64,000 nucleotides of DNA, from assembly GCA_021779195.1 (NCBI GenBank), contig JAJYBB010000010.1:1-64000 (forward strand). The letters are read 5' to 3'. How positions within the stretch are numbered: the stretch's first letter is position 1; the number at the start of each line of letters is the position of its first letter. Below are positions 9,344 through 18,617 of the stretch, in pieces. The notes below the pieces were generated by a model that did not search any database, was not told where the DNA came from, and saw nothing but the letters and a program-made list of their open reading frames with translations. The position numbers and the translations under genes were made by a program. The stretch is from Bacteroidota bacterium. Its GTDB lineage: Bacteria; Bacteroidota; Bacteroidia; Bacteroidales; Paludibacteraceae.

Positions 9344-11011
9344 TCAATCGATACGATTTTTTTTCTTCGTAAGTTCCAGTTTGATAAGTTGATTGTCGGT
9401 TGGAAGACAAAGATGTCCTTCCGCTTTTGCTGCGTATCCATACACTTTCAACTTAATTTTATGCCAGTCAATATCACTTGTGCACTGAGCCAGAGCACCA
9501 GAATGAATTACTGCACCATTTCGAACCAGAATAATGCAGGGAATTTCGCCAGCTTCAATGTGATTCCATCCGTGAGGATAGTTTTTCCCGGTCTGATAAT
9601 CCACCCAGTTTTGATTTCCAGAAAGGTAAACATCACGACCTACTGTGTTCTCCATCAGCGGAGCCACGTAAATATCCGAACCAAAAAGGTTAGCATCTTT
9701 TATGTTCCAGGCACCAGGATCGTCAAGATATTCGATAAATAGTGCGCCAACCATTGGCAAACCGGTTTCGGTACACTGTTTGGCCTGAGCATAAACGTAA
9801 GGCATTAATTTATATTTCATTTCGGCCGATTCACGGAAAGCTTTTACAAAACCGGAATTGTACAACCACGGTTCTTTGGGAGGAGCTCCATGGGCTCGGC
9901 TGTGCGACGATAAAAAACCGAAAGGCAGCCAGCGACGAAACAAATTTTCGGGCGAAGATTGCACGAAACCACCAATATCGTGGCTCCGGAACAGGAATCC
10001 GCTTAATCCAAAGGATAATCCTCCCCGTAATTCCGATTCCATGGCAATGTCTTTATTGGCAGTGTCGCCACCCCAGTGAAGCGGATAACGCTGACTGCCA
10101 GCCCAAGCACTGCGGGCACAGATAATGTTGTCGCCCGTTATTTGTTTGGTTATTTCGGCCACAGCTTGGTTATATCGAAACGGGTAGAGATTGTGTTCAT
10201 ACCAGCCACTGCGACCGGAAGCATAAGGGATAGGTTTGTCCATGGCGGGCGTTTCGGAACCCTGAGGATCTGTAACAAACAGATTGACGATTTGACCCCG
10301 TTTGTCAAGTTTGGTGAATGATTCGCCGCACCCGAAAATCTTTTCGTTGGGCAAAAGTGAAAAAACCGGATTTATTTCCCGACTGTTGTCAATACCTTTT
10401 TTAATAAAGCTAAAGGGTAACACTTTTACCTGCGAAGAATCATTGTCAGCCCAACGCCAAGTTTCGGTGAGGCGTTTGCCGGAAGCGTCGATTAAAATAA
10501 TCCGAAACAGATTTTTTTCAATCAGCAATCGGGCACAGGTGCTTGAATACAAATGACCATTCGGAATTCGGGTATATATCCACGAATTATCTTTTTTAAG
10601 TTTGCCAACCAGCATGGGACTGTCAAATGGTTTGGGTACGACGGGAGTTGTGAGGAAACGAATACGAACCGTGCGGGGTGAAACAAAATCGATGTGGAAA
10701 CTCAGTTCCGGATTTTGTTCGTAGGCAGCTCCCGGAAAATCGAGCATTTTCATGTCCTGCGGAAAAATGGTATTCACTTCGAACGCCTGACGGGTATAAA
10801 GGGTAGAGCGTTTCCAGTTTATTTTACCTTTACCGGTTGCCGGATCGAATGAAGCCAGTTTGTCGGCAAAGAAAAATGTGTTTTTAAAATTACGGAAGTC
10901 GGTGCTTCCATCAATCGGATCACCAAGCATGCGGTTGTGGGATTGCGCCAGCAAAGAATATGAAGAAATTCCCCCAAAAAGCAGGAATAAGATCAGTAAT
11001 GATTTTTTCAT
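9344..11011 (-). CDS. GH31 alpha-xylosidase/alpha-glucosidase homologue missing the central barrel
   Basis: The signal peptide (1-22) and N-terminal beta-sandwich end in the GH31 landmark FGCGESFTKLDKRGQ (226-240). The sequence then jumps from MDKPIP (257-262) straight to YASGRSGWYEHNLYP (263-277). In related GH31 proteins about 200 residues separate these points, including the catalytic Asp in the KxDxGE-type motif. The second half is well kept: HWGGDTAN with likely acid/base Asp316, SHDIGGFV, RRWLPFG and the C-terminal beta domains. The frame stays open with no stop, so this is an in-frame deletion (junction near 10225). The product of 555 residues, against 750-800 in the family, should lack hydrolase activity. 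It could be a decaying gene or an assembly error. Confidence 0.85.
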   Translation of the reverse strand: MKKSLLILFLLFGGISSYSLLAQSHNRMLGDPIDGSTDFRNFKNTFFFADKLASFDPATGKGKINWKRSTLYTRQAFEVNTIFPQDMKMLDFPGAAYEQNPELSFHIDFVSPRTVRIRFLTTPVVPKPFDSPMLVGKLKKDNSWIYTRIPNGHLYSSTCARLLIEKNLFRIILIDASGKRLTETWRWADNDSSQVKVLPFSFIKKGIDNSREINPVFSLLPNEKIFGCGESFTKLDKRGQIVNLFVTDPQGSETPAMDKPIPYASGRSGWYEHNLYPFRYNQAVAEITKQITGDNIICARSAWAGSQRYPLHWGGDTANKDIAMESELRGGLSFGLSGFLFRSHDIGGFVQSSPENLFRRWLPFGFLSSHSRAHGAPPKEPWLYNSGFVKAFRESAEMKYKLMPYVYAQAKQCTETGLPMVGALFIEYLDDPGAWNIKDANLFGSDIYVAPLMENTVGRDVYLSGNQNWVDYQTGKNYPHGWNHIEAGEIPCIILVRNGAVIHSGALAQCTSDIDWHKIKLKVYGYAAKAEGHLCLPTDNQLIKLELTKKKNRID

Positions 11012-11034
11012 TTTGCAATGTATTAAGAACTTTG

Positions 11035-11042
11035 CAAAATTA
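11035..11042 (-). promoter_or_regulatory. -7 element before the GH31-esterase-GH39-GH3 run
   Basis: TAATTTTG on the minus strand matches Bacteroidota TAnnTTTG, 24 bp before the GH31 start codon. It would drive the tightly spaced genes down to GH3 or GH29. Confidence 0.5.
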
Positions 11043-11235
11043 GTTCCTTTCCATCTGATAAAGCGAATCCAATTGTTTACAATCAGGGGCTGATTTGTTT
11101 TTTTTAAACCACAACCAGAATTATTCTGACAGAAAATTATAACTATTTATTTTCATCAGTACAAAAATAGAGTTTCATATTTTTTCTGTATCAATAAAGA
11201 TTAAAATTTACGCCAGCATGCGTAGACTCATCTTT

Positions 11236-13216
<1,981 letters not shown>

Positions 13217-13271
13217 AATAAAGAGAGGGAGTCAAAAAAGCGAAACGTTTCTTTGACTCCCTCTCTTTATT
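13217..13271. terminator. Long bidirectional terminator hairpin
   Basis: The arms 13217-13236 and 13252-13271 are perfectly complementary over 20 bp around a 15-nt loop, with A/T-rich flanks on both sides. It lies 109 bp after the NifX-like stop and separates that unit from the hydrolase region. Confidence 0.75.
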
Positions 13272-13379
13272 TATTTTGAATAGTTGTCGGAGCGGAGTAA
13301 TGTGGTCATGTGGTAAATTTCGTTCTAAGTTCTGGTTTTTTGGACTGGTTGGTAATGATCATCCATCTCCCACTGACTT

Positions 13380-13742
13380 TTAGTGTTGGCACTTATGGTC
13401 GGCACCATGATTACAATAATTGGCGTTTAGCGTTAATTTATTTTCCAAGAAATCTTCCACAATTTCTTTAGCTCCTTTCACCGGACCACCGACGAAAATA
13501 TTGATGTTTTGTGCCAGAAACAAATCAATGGCTTTCTGTCCCATTCCGCCGGCTATCACATCAGTTACTTCAAATCCTGCTATCCATCGCGGATAAACAC
13601 CCGGCTGATGTTCGGGTGGTGTAACTTCCTGAATTTCTTTTATTTCGTTATTTTTCACATCGACGATTGCAAAATACATGCAATGTCCAAAATGAGCGCA
13701 CAAGTTTCCGTTCTCCATCGGAATAGCAATTTTCTTATTCAT
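13380..13742 (-). CDS. NifX/NafY-type dinitrogenase cofactor-family protein
   Basis: Small protein of the dinitrogenase iron-molybdenum cofactor biosynthesis fold (NifX, NafY and NifB C-terminus), whose members bind Fe-S or Fe-Mo clusters. Visible are IAIPMENG at the N-terminus, HFGHCMYFAIVDV (17-29) with His and Cys as likely ligands, and GGMGQKAIDLFLAQNI. The tail CNHGADHKCQH (last 11 residues) is rich in Cys and His and could hold a metal. No nif genes are present, so nitrogen fixation is not implied. Stand-alone members occur in many anaerobes without a settled function. It is the last gene of the DUF134 unit and ends at a strong terminator. Confidence 0.85.
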   Translation of the reverse strand: MNKKIAIPMENGNLCAHFGHCMYFAIVDVKNNEIKEIQEVTPPEHQPGVYPRWIAGFEVTDVIAGGMGQKAIDLFLAQNINIFVGGPVKGAKEIVEDFLENKLTLNANYCNHGADHKCQH

Positions 13743-13851
13743 TCTATTTATTTTTGTTGATTGTAAAAATTTTATGGTTTGTTGTTAGATAAAATCTATA
13801 GTGTAAAGTTAATTTGAAAATGAATCAATTTATTACGATCACAATCGGAAT

Positions 13852-13950
13852 TTAATTGGCAGTATTTGCACCAAAATTAGTGCAACATCCCATTCTACTA
13901 CTCGTCATAGTACCTTGTCCCATTTGACCTCTTTGATTAAATCAGGGCAT
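13852..13950 (-). pseudogene. DUF5320-like mini-protein with TGA at codon 3
   Basis: Reading from the ATG at 13950 gives Met-Pro-stop-FNQRGQMGQG and so on: 33 codons in one frame, ending in TAA at 13852-13854. Without the TGA (13942-13944) the product strongly resembles the MPGFxxxGPMGQGPMTGRGxGxC start of DUF5320-type small proteins, where residue 3 is normally Gly. A GGAG-like ribosome binding site lies about 6 bp before the ATG. GGA to TGA is one base change. Translation from Met10 could still make a 23-residue peptide that keeps the Cys-Cys. It lies between an intact paralogue and the NifX-like gene. Too short for standard gene callers, and seen only by direct reading. Confidence 0.65.
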
Positions 13951-13969
13951 AATAAACTCCTTTTTTTAT

Positions 13970-14152
13970 TTATTGATTTCCTTCTTTTTTACGCTTGTTT
14001 TGGCCTTCCCCACCGCCCATTTTGCGACGTTTGCCCATGCCAACTCCCAGTTGCGATAAAGCTGCAGCATCGTTGGTTGTTCTGCAGTTTCCAAGTTTGC
14101 GTCCCGTTCCGGAGCCTTTTCCTTCAGGACCAGTTCCATTCATTCGTGGCAT
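13970..14152 (-). CDS. DUF5320-type glycine-rich small protein
   Basis: A 60-residue basic protein with the DUF5320-type opening MPRMNGTGPEGKG, then GTGRKLGNC (15-23) with a single Cys23, and a Lys/Gly-rich tail (KRRKMGGGEGQNKRKK). Such proteins occur beside NifX-like and Mrp-type Fe-S proteins in anaerobes; their function is unknown. Position and size fit one operon with the MBL-fold gene (124 bp upstream) and the broken paralogue (19 bp downstream). Confidence 0.7.
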   Translation of the reverse strand: MPRMNGTGPEGKGSGTGRKLGNCRTTNDAAALSQLGVGMGKRRKMGGGEGQNKRKKEGNQ

Positions 14153-14276
14153 ATTTTTTTGGCTTTTAAAGTAGTTAAATTATTTACGAATTGTTTCGTT
14201 GCGTTCGTTGATTATTTCAAAGTTCAGGCTTTTGATAAGTGCATTTAAATTTTCACTTCATTAGTTTTGACAATTA

Positions 14277-15122
14277 TTATATATGTATAGTTTTAATATT
14301 CAAGCTATAACCCGCAAAAAAATAAATGAGCCTGTGTTGAAGTTTTTTCTTTAATGATTCGAAAACCAAATCACCAGTGCAATGACCTGTAATAAAATTA
14401 GCAAAAGGATAATCATCTTTAAGATTAACAGCCAACTCTTTAATGACCTGATCAGATTCAAAAATTACGCCACCCTTACTGTCCAACAAATGAAATCCGC
14501 CAATTACATATCGAATATGTCCAGCCATTTTATCATTGACGGTTTTCAAAATATTAAGTAGTCCATTGTGTCCGCAACCTGTAAAAACCACTAATTCATC
14601 ATTGCCGAAAGTAATAATCACTTCATGATTAAAGTCATCTTTCTCCAAATCTTTTCCTGCATATTTGAATAATGATTTATTTCCAATTGGTTTCAAATAT
14701 GTATTTGATTGACATGAAAATACCCGAATATCCTTTTCAAATTCAGCCTCCTGATCAACAAAAATAAAACGATCGGGATATTGATGTATATCAATTGAAG
14801 TACTAATATCACGAAATCCTGAACGTTCAGAAAAATACCGTTGACTAAGAACATTCTTCGATAAGATTATTTTTGCCCGACTGTTCAATTTCAGAAAAGC
14901 TTCCAATCCACCTAAATGATCGGCGTGTCCGTGCGAAATAAAAACATAATCCACTGCTTTCAGATCAATTCCAAGTTTTTCGGCATTTCGGATAAAAATG
15001 CCAGATGCACCGGTATCTAAGAGACATTTATAATCTTTAGTTTCTAAATAAACCGACAAACCATGTTCTGATTCAAATTTCGGATCGTTGGTACGATTGT
15101 CGGAAAGTACTACAATTTTCAT
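14277..15122 (-). CDS. Metallo-beta-lactamase-fold hydrolase
   Basis: 281 residues, with the dinuclear metal motif HGHADH (64-69) preceded by LLDTGASG (34-41). Later come GCGHNGLLNI and GGFHLL, plus FITGHCTG near the C-terminus, which supply further His ligands. The layout resembles the archaeal/anaerobe subfamily annotated as 7,8-dihydropterin-6-methyl-4-(beta-D-ribofuranosyl)aminobenzene-5'-phosphate synthase-like, but that reaction is not safely transferable. Its ATG overlaps the DUF134 stop by four bases, so the two are translationally coupled. In this island a redox or metal-related hydrolase is likely; the substrate is unknown. Confidence 0.8.
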   Translation of the reverse strand: MKIVVLSDNRTNDPKFESEHGLSVYLETKDYKCLLDTGASGIFIRNAEKLGIDLKAVDYVFISHGHADHLGGLEAFLKLNSRAKIILSKNVLSQRYFSERSGFRDISTSIDIHQYPDRFIFVDQEAEFEKDIRVFSCQSNTYLKPIGNKSLFKYAGKDLEKDDFNHEVIITFGNDELVVFTGCGHNGLLNILKTVNDKMAGHIRYVIGGFHLLDSKGGVIFESDQVIKELAVNLKDDYPFANFITGHCTGDLVFESLKKKLQHRLIYFFAGYSLNIKTIHI

Positions 15123-15535
15123 TTGTTGTCAGTATTAATCAGCATCAGTTCTTCATGACCAAATTTCGAACAATTTTTACAATGCACATGATTTTCAATA
15201 CCATCTACTAATTTATAACAACGCTTACACCGAAACCAAGTTCTTTCGAATTCCACATTTCCGCCTTCAATTAAAATCATTTTTCCGGTAACCAACGCTT
15301 CTGCAATGGTTTTCCGTGCATTTTCGTAGATACGAGTCAACGTGGGACGCGATATATTCATACGTTCTGCTGCTTGTTCCTGCATCAATCCTTCGTAATC
15401 GAGCAGGCGAATGGATTCGAATTCGTCGTATTTAAGAATAACCGTCTCAAGCTCCTTACGGGGAATTCCAAAAGGTTTAAATCCCTGCATTAAGGGCGGA
15501 GAAAAAATTTTTCGTTGTTGTTGTGGGCGTGGCAT
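15119..15535 (-). CDS. DUF134 family DNA-binding protein with zinc-ribbon-like tail
   Basis: A sigma-like helix-turn-helix covers about 38-76 (YDEFESIRLLDYEGLMQEQA, ISRPTLTRIYENAR). Two CxxC pairs follow (Cys103/Cys106 and Cys119/Cys122), with His116 and His118 between them, suggesting a bound metal. I start at the ATG giving MPRPQQQRK, because DUF134 proteins typically begin MPRP and because the -7 element at 15579-15586 leaves little leader for the upstream ATG at 15565. It is the first gene of the MBL/DUF5320/NifX unit and is likely its regulator, possibly through the palindrome at 15597-15610. Confidence 0.82.
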   Translation of the reverse strand: MPRPQQQRKIFSPPLMQGFKPFGIPRKELETVILKYDEFESIRLLDYEGLMQEQAAERMNISRPTLTRIYENARKTIAEALVTGKMILIEGGNVEFERTWFRCKRCYKLVDGIENHVHCKNCSKFGHEELMLINTDNK

Positions 15536-15578
15536 GGTTTTATCTACATTTTTTTCAATTTTCAATTGAAATTCTGTG

Positions 15579-15586
15579 CAAAGATA
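15579..15586 (-). promoter_or_regulatory. -7 element of the DUF134 unit
   Basis: TATCTTTG on the minus strand, 44 bp before the chosen DUF134 start. It also lies only 14 bp from the alternative ATG at 15565, which argues against that start. Confidence 0.65.
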
Positions 15587-15596
15587 TAAAATGTTT

Positions 15597-15610
15597 TGAA
15601 CTTATGTTCA
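15597..15610. promoter_or_regulatory. Palindrome TGAAC-TTAT-GTTCA, candidate operator
   Basis: A perfect 5-bp inverted repeat with a 4-bp spacer, 11-24 bp upstream of the -7 element of the DUF134 unit. It covers the spacer/-33 region, where a repressor or activator would act. The site is seen directly; that DUF134 binds it is inference. Confidence 0.4.
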
Positions 15611-15636
15611 TTATTATTCGTTTTTTGCAAAAAAAA

Positions 15637-15666
15637 ATCAACTGAAAACAAATGAATTCAGTTGAT
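15637..15666. terminator. Bidirectional terminator after the DsrE unit
   Basis: A perfect 10-bp stem (15637-15646 with 15657-15666), with an A tract on its left (T-run on the minus strand) and T-rich sequence on its right. It isolates the methyltransferase-DUF302-DsrE unit from the DUF134 promoter. Confidence 0.7.
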
Positions 15667-15789
15667 ATTTTTATTTAGAATTTATTTAAGAATATAAGCA
15701 CTGGGAAAATTACAGGTTTAATCTTAACTATTTATGTTCTGCTTTTACGAATTTTACCGGTATAGATTAACAATAAAAGAAAACTACTA

Positions 15790-16110
15790 TCAGAAAGTTA
15801 CAGTTTTATCAGCCCACACCACCACCTTTACGCAATCAATCATATTTGAAATAGGACAAGCTTCAGTGCTTTCTAAGTTTCTGGATTTCAAACAGGTGCC
15901 ACATGCAAGAATTTCGCCGCCGGCATCCACAAATTTTCTCAATTGCTGATCGACATTGAATTTCTCGTGTGTGAGTCCCTCGCATTCAACCGCTTCTCCC
16001 ATTAAAAACATTTTAACTTCGTGACCTTGACTTTTTGCCGTTACAGCAAAACGAAAAGCATTCCAGGCTTTTTCGTACTCTTTAGTTTCAAGAATAATTC
16101 CAATTTTCAT
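15790..16110 (-). CDS. DsrE/DsrF-like sulfur-relay family protein
   Basis: A 106-residue alpha/beta protein of the DsrE fold (N-terminus MKIGIILETKEYEKAWNAFRFAV). It has five cysteines: Cys43, Cys70 and Cys73 in ACGTCLKSR, Cys85 and Cys93. In DsrE/TusD relatives a conserved Cys carries persulfide sulfur, and the CGTC pair is the best candidate here. It lies 4 bp after the DUF302 gene, so it is co-transcribed. A role in sulfur transfer or thiol redox chemistry is inferred; no dsr genes are present. Confidence 0.78.
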   Translation of the reverse strand: MKIGIILETKEYEKAWNAFRFAVTAKSQGHEVKMFLMGEAVECEGLTHEKFNVDQQLRKFVDAGGEILACGTCLKSRNLESTEACPISNMIDCVKVVVWADKTVTF

Positions 16111-16114
16111 AAAT

Positions 16115-16564
16115 TTATTTATAATTATTTGATAATGAATTCATCATTGTTTTTAAAGTTTCAAAAAGAGTTGTAGTTTCATTAAATATTTCCGGTGAAG
16201 AAGTAACCGTATTCAGCATAATTTCCATGTTCATTGTTGAAAGAACAACATGTTCATTTTCCTCGTATATTGCAATTTTACAAGGCATAAAAATAGAAAA
16301 ATGTGGATAATCGGTCAACATGGCAGCAGCTGCTTTTGCCTGACATATTTCAAAAACATAGGCTTTACGTTTAATCGGAAAACCTTTGCTTTCAACTATT
16401 TCGTGATAAACATATGTTTGAAGCAATGAAAATTTATATTGTTCACAAACTCCCGGCACTTGTTGAGCAATTTGCTCAATCAGATGATTACTTACAATTT
16501 TGTATGTAAACATTTCAATCATTTTTTCAGATGGCAAGAAAGCCCCTTCAAATATTTCATTCAT
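16115..16564 (-). CDS. DUF302 domain protein
   Basis: 149 residues without a signal peptide or membrane segment. The C-terminal half (FEICQAKAAAAMLTDYPHFSIFMPCKIAIYEENEHVVLSTMN region, about 85-130) matches the DUF302 pattern, where a CxxA-type segment and the MPCKIAIYE strand are typical. The biochemical function of the family is unknown. It sits 14 bp after the methyltransferase and 4 bp before the DsrE gene. DUF302 and DsrE proteins often co-occur in sulfur/redox contexts. Confidence 0.75.
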   Translation of the reverse strand: MNEIFEGAFLPSEKMIEMFTYKIVSNHLIEQIAQQVPGVCEQYKFSLLQTYVYHEIVESKGFPIKRKAYVFEICQAKAAAAMLTDYPHFSIFMPCKIAIYEENEHVVLSTMNMEIMLNTVTSSPEIFNETTTLFETLKTMMNSLSNNYK

Positions 16565-16578
16565 ATTCTTTTATAAAA

Positions 16579-17142
16579 TTATTTACTAATAATTAAACCA
16601 AAATGATAAGGATTCAATAACAATTCTTTGCTGATAAAAAAGCCTGATGCAACTGCCCATTTTTTACATTGTTCAGGTGTCGGGCGAATAGTTAATGCCG
16701 GACCTCGGGGAGTCGAGATATCACTACGCCAATGAATAATACCAGCTTTTCCACCCTGCTTCAAAATTCTGAAAGTTTCGCCAAGAATTTGTTCAGGATG
16801 GGTATGATGAAGAATATTAAACAACATCACATAATTCATTGAATGATCTGGCAATCCACTTCCATCAGCTATAAAATCGCACAAATTTAATTCAATATTT
16901 TCAATATTTAATAGAACTGATTTATGTTGAAGCAAATCAATCATTTTCGGTTCAATATCAAAAGCATGAACAGTTCCCTTAATAATCTGTGCCACAGGAA
17001 TAGTGAAAGTTCCATAACCACTCCCTAAATCAACCACTTGATCTAAAAGAGGTGAAATTTGCATTTGATCCAACATGGTACGTACATCAAAAAAATCCGA
17101 CCACATTTCCTCATTCGGCATTCCGCTATCTCTAACTTTCAT
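16579..17142 (-). CDS. Class I SAM-dependent methyltransferase
   Basis: A Rossmann methyltransferase with motif I VVDLGSGYGTFTIP (about 37-50), acidic motif II AFDIEP, and the post-motif region NYVMLFNILHHTHPEQIL (about 104-121), as in UbiE/Methyltransf_11 proteins. At 187 residues it is a minimal catalytic domain. It is the first gene of a three-gene unit with DUF302 and DsrE; a TAAATTTG element lies upstream. The substrate is unknown; arsenite- or sulfur-compound methylation is only a speculation from context. Confidence 0.78.
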   Translation of the reverse strand: MKVRDSGMPNEEMWSDFFDVRTMLDQMQISPLLDQVVDLGSGYGTFTIPVAQIIKGTVHAFDIEPKMIDLLQHKSVLLNIENIELNLCDFIADGSGLPDHSMNYVMLFNILHHTHPEQILGETFRILKQGGKAGIIHWRSDISTPRGPALTIRPTPEQCKKWAVASGFFISKELLLNPYHFGLIISK

Positions 17143-17195
17143 AACTTATTTTCAATTTTTTACACCTTGATTTTCGGCTTCGATGCACTTAAAAC

Positions 17196-17203
17196 CAAAT
17201 TTA
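17196..17203 (-). promoter_or_regulatory. -7 element of the methyltransferase unit
   Basis: TAAATTTG on the minus strand, 54 bp before the start codon, fits TAnnTTTG. Confidence 0.45.
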
Positions 17204-17701
17204 GCAAATTAAATCGTCCATAATAAACAGCTATAAAAGCTCATAATTATTAGAAACGAATTTTTGATTGAAGGGATTTCATCAATCATGAATACTCCAA
17301 TTCGGAGAAAATTTGCCGATTCGTATCAGAACTAGTAAATTAAACCAAAATGAGTACTAAAATTAAAGTTGTTTTCATAATAAATGATCCTGAAAACATA
17401 CACCTTCACGTTAGAATTGCGTAATTGTTCACTTCAAAATGAGGAAAAGTTCCCGACCCTGTTTTCAGCTAAAATGTTTTGATTGCGGAAATTCAGAATT
17501 CCAACTATATAAAATTATCAAGTTGCGATTCATCTGTTCAAAAAATGCCCCTGCAATGCTTATTTCCTAAAAGAAAAACAAAAGCAATAATGAGAAACCT
17601 ATCTCAAATTTAGCATCTTCATAATTAAAGAGTCAGGTATTGCAGCAAATGTGCCTATCTTTCACGTAGAACAAGGCTTATCAAAACCATACAATATTAG
17701 A
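17204..17701. other. Intergenic stretch, no gene seen
   Basis: About 500 bp between the methyltransferase promoter and the cation transporter. No open frame with family resemblance and no clear hairpin is seen. It may carry unrecognised regulation. Confidence 0.4.
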
Positions 17702-18337
17702 TTATTCAATACATTTTTCGCAATCACATTTTTTGCCTTTTGCTTTATCAAAAGCCTCTTTACCTTCGGAAATGGAGAAATAGATTAAACCTGCGGTGCC
17801 TATAAGGTCGGCATAAGCAAATCCGGTTAATTCATAGATAAGGCTTGCCACAAGTAAGACAAGCGACATGTAAACACACACTTTTGTACAATTACTATCG
17901 GCTATTATGGCTGCAGAATTTAGTTGCTTACCGACTTTCATTTTTGCATTCATTAGCCAAAGCATTACTGCAATTGAAACCAAAGAAATAATCACACCCC
18001 ACAAAGTTGTTTCAGGTTTATGATGTTTAATAAGATTAAAAACAATTCCAGTCAATAAACCAGCGGATAAAAAATAAAAAGCTGTTCCTGTAATTTTAAG
18101 AGCTGAAATTTCAAAATTGCTTTTAAGGCTGTTGGGATTGCTTTTTATTCGCAATACCATGACGGCAATTCCTATGCCTGAAACAACTTCAATAAAACTA
18201 TCTACACCGAAACCGAACAAAGAAAGAGTAGCATCGGCATAACCCATAACCATCGACACAATGCCTTCAATAACATTATAGATAATGGTAAACAAGCTTA
18301 ATTGAAAGGCACTACGGTATAAATTATGTTCCTCCAT
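17702..18337 (-). CDS. Cation-efflux-like (CDF) membrane protein
   Basis: 211 residues with about six hydrophobic helices. DSFIEVVSG (about 46-54) lies in the second helix and AIIADSNCTKVCVYMS (about 144-159) in the fifth. These are the places where CDF transporters carry metal-binding Asp/His residues (HxxxD or DxxxD). The cytoplasmic regulatory domain is absent and the C-terminus instead ends in a short KKCDCEKC cluster that could bind thiophilic metals. The CDF resemblance is clear but divergent. Proton-driven export of a divalent metal is likely; the substrate is unknown. Confidence 0.72.
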   Translation of the reverse strand: MEEHNLYRSAFQLSLFTIIYNVIEGIVSMVMGYADATLSLFGFGVDSFIEVVSGIGIAVMVLRIKSNPNSLKSNFEISALKITGTAFYFLSAGLLTGIVFNLIKHHKPETTLWGVIISLVSIAVMLWLMNAKMKVGKQLNSAAIIADSNCTKVCVYMSLVLLVASLIYELTGFAYADLIGTAGLIYFSISEGKEAFDKAKGKKCDCEKCIE

Positions 18338-18556
18338 TTTTGAATTTCTGAATTACTTTTAAAAACAACATGCAAAAGGTATTGTTTTTAAAAATAACAT
18401 TATTAACCAATCTTCAAAAATAATGTCGATATGGAATTTAATAATCAAAACCTTTTATTTCTGATATAGACACCAAAATGATCACAGTTTGAAAATATTT
18501 TTTTCCAAAACCATCAACATTAAATTGATCACACAAAATCAATTGCCCAATCAATC

Positions 18557-18590
18557 AAAAAAAAGACTGTAACAGCATCCTGCAACAGTC
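18557..18590 (-). terminator. Intrinsic terminator of the SPFH gene
   Basis: An imperfect stem (18565-18590; GACTGT with ACAGTC outside, a weaker inner stem) is followed on the minus strand by eight T (complement of 18557-18564), 27 bp after the SPFH stop. Confidence 0.8.
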
Positions 18591-18617
18591 ATTTTAATTT
18601 CTAAACAACAATTTATT

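Noticed and set aside
13380..13742. Nitrogen fixation role for the NifX-like gene
   Set aside because: No nifH, nifD, nifK, nifE or nifN in the window, and stand-alone members of this fold are common in non-fixing anaerobes.
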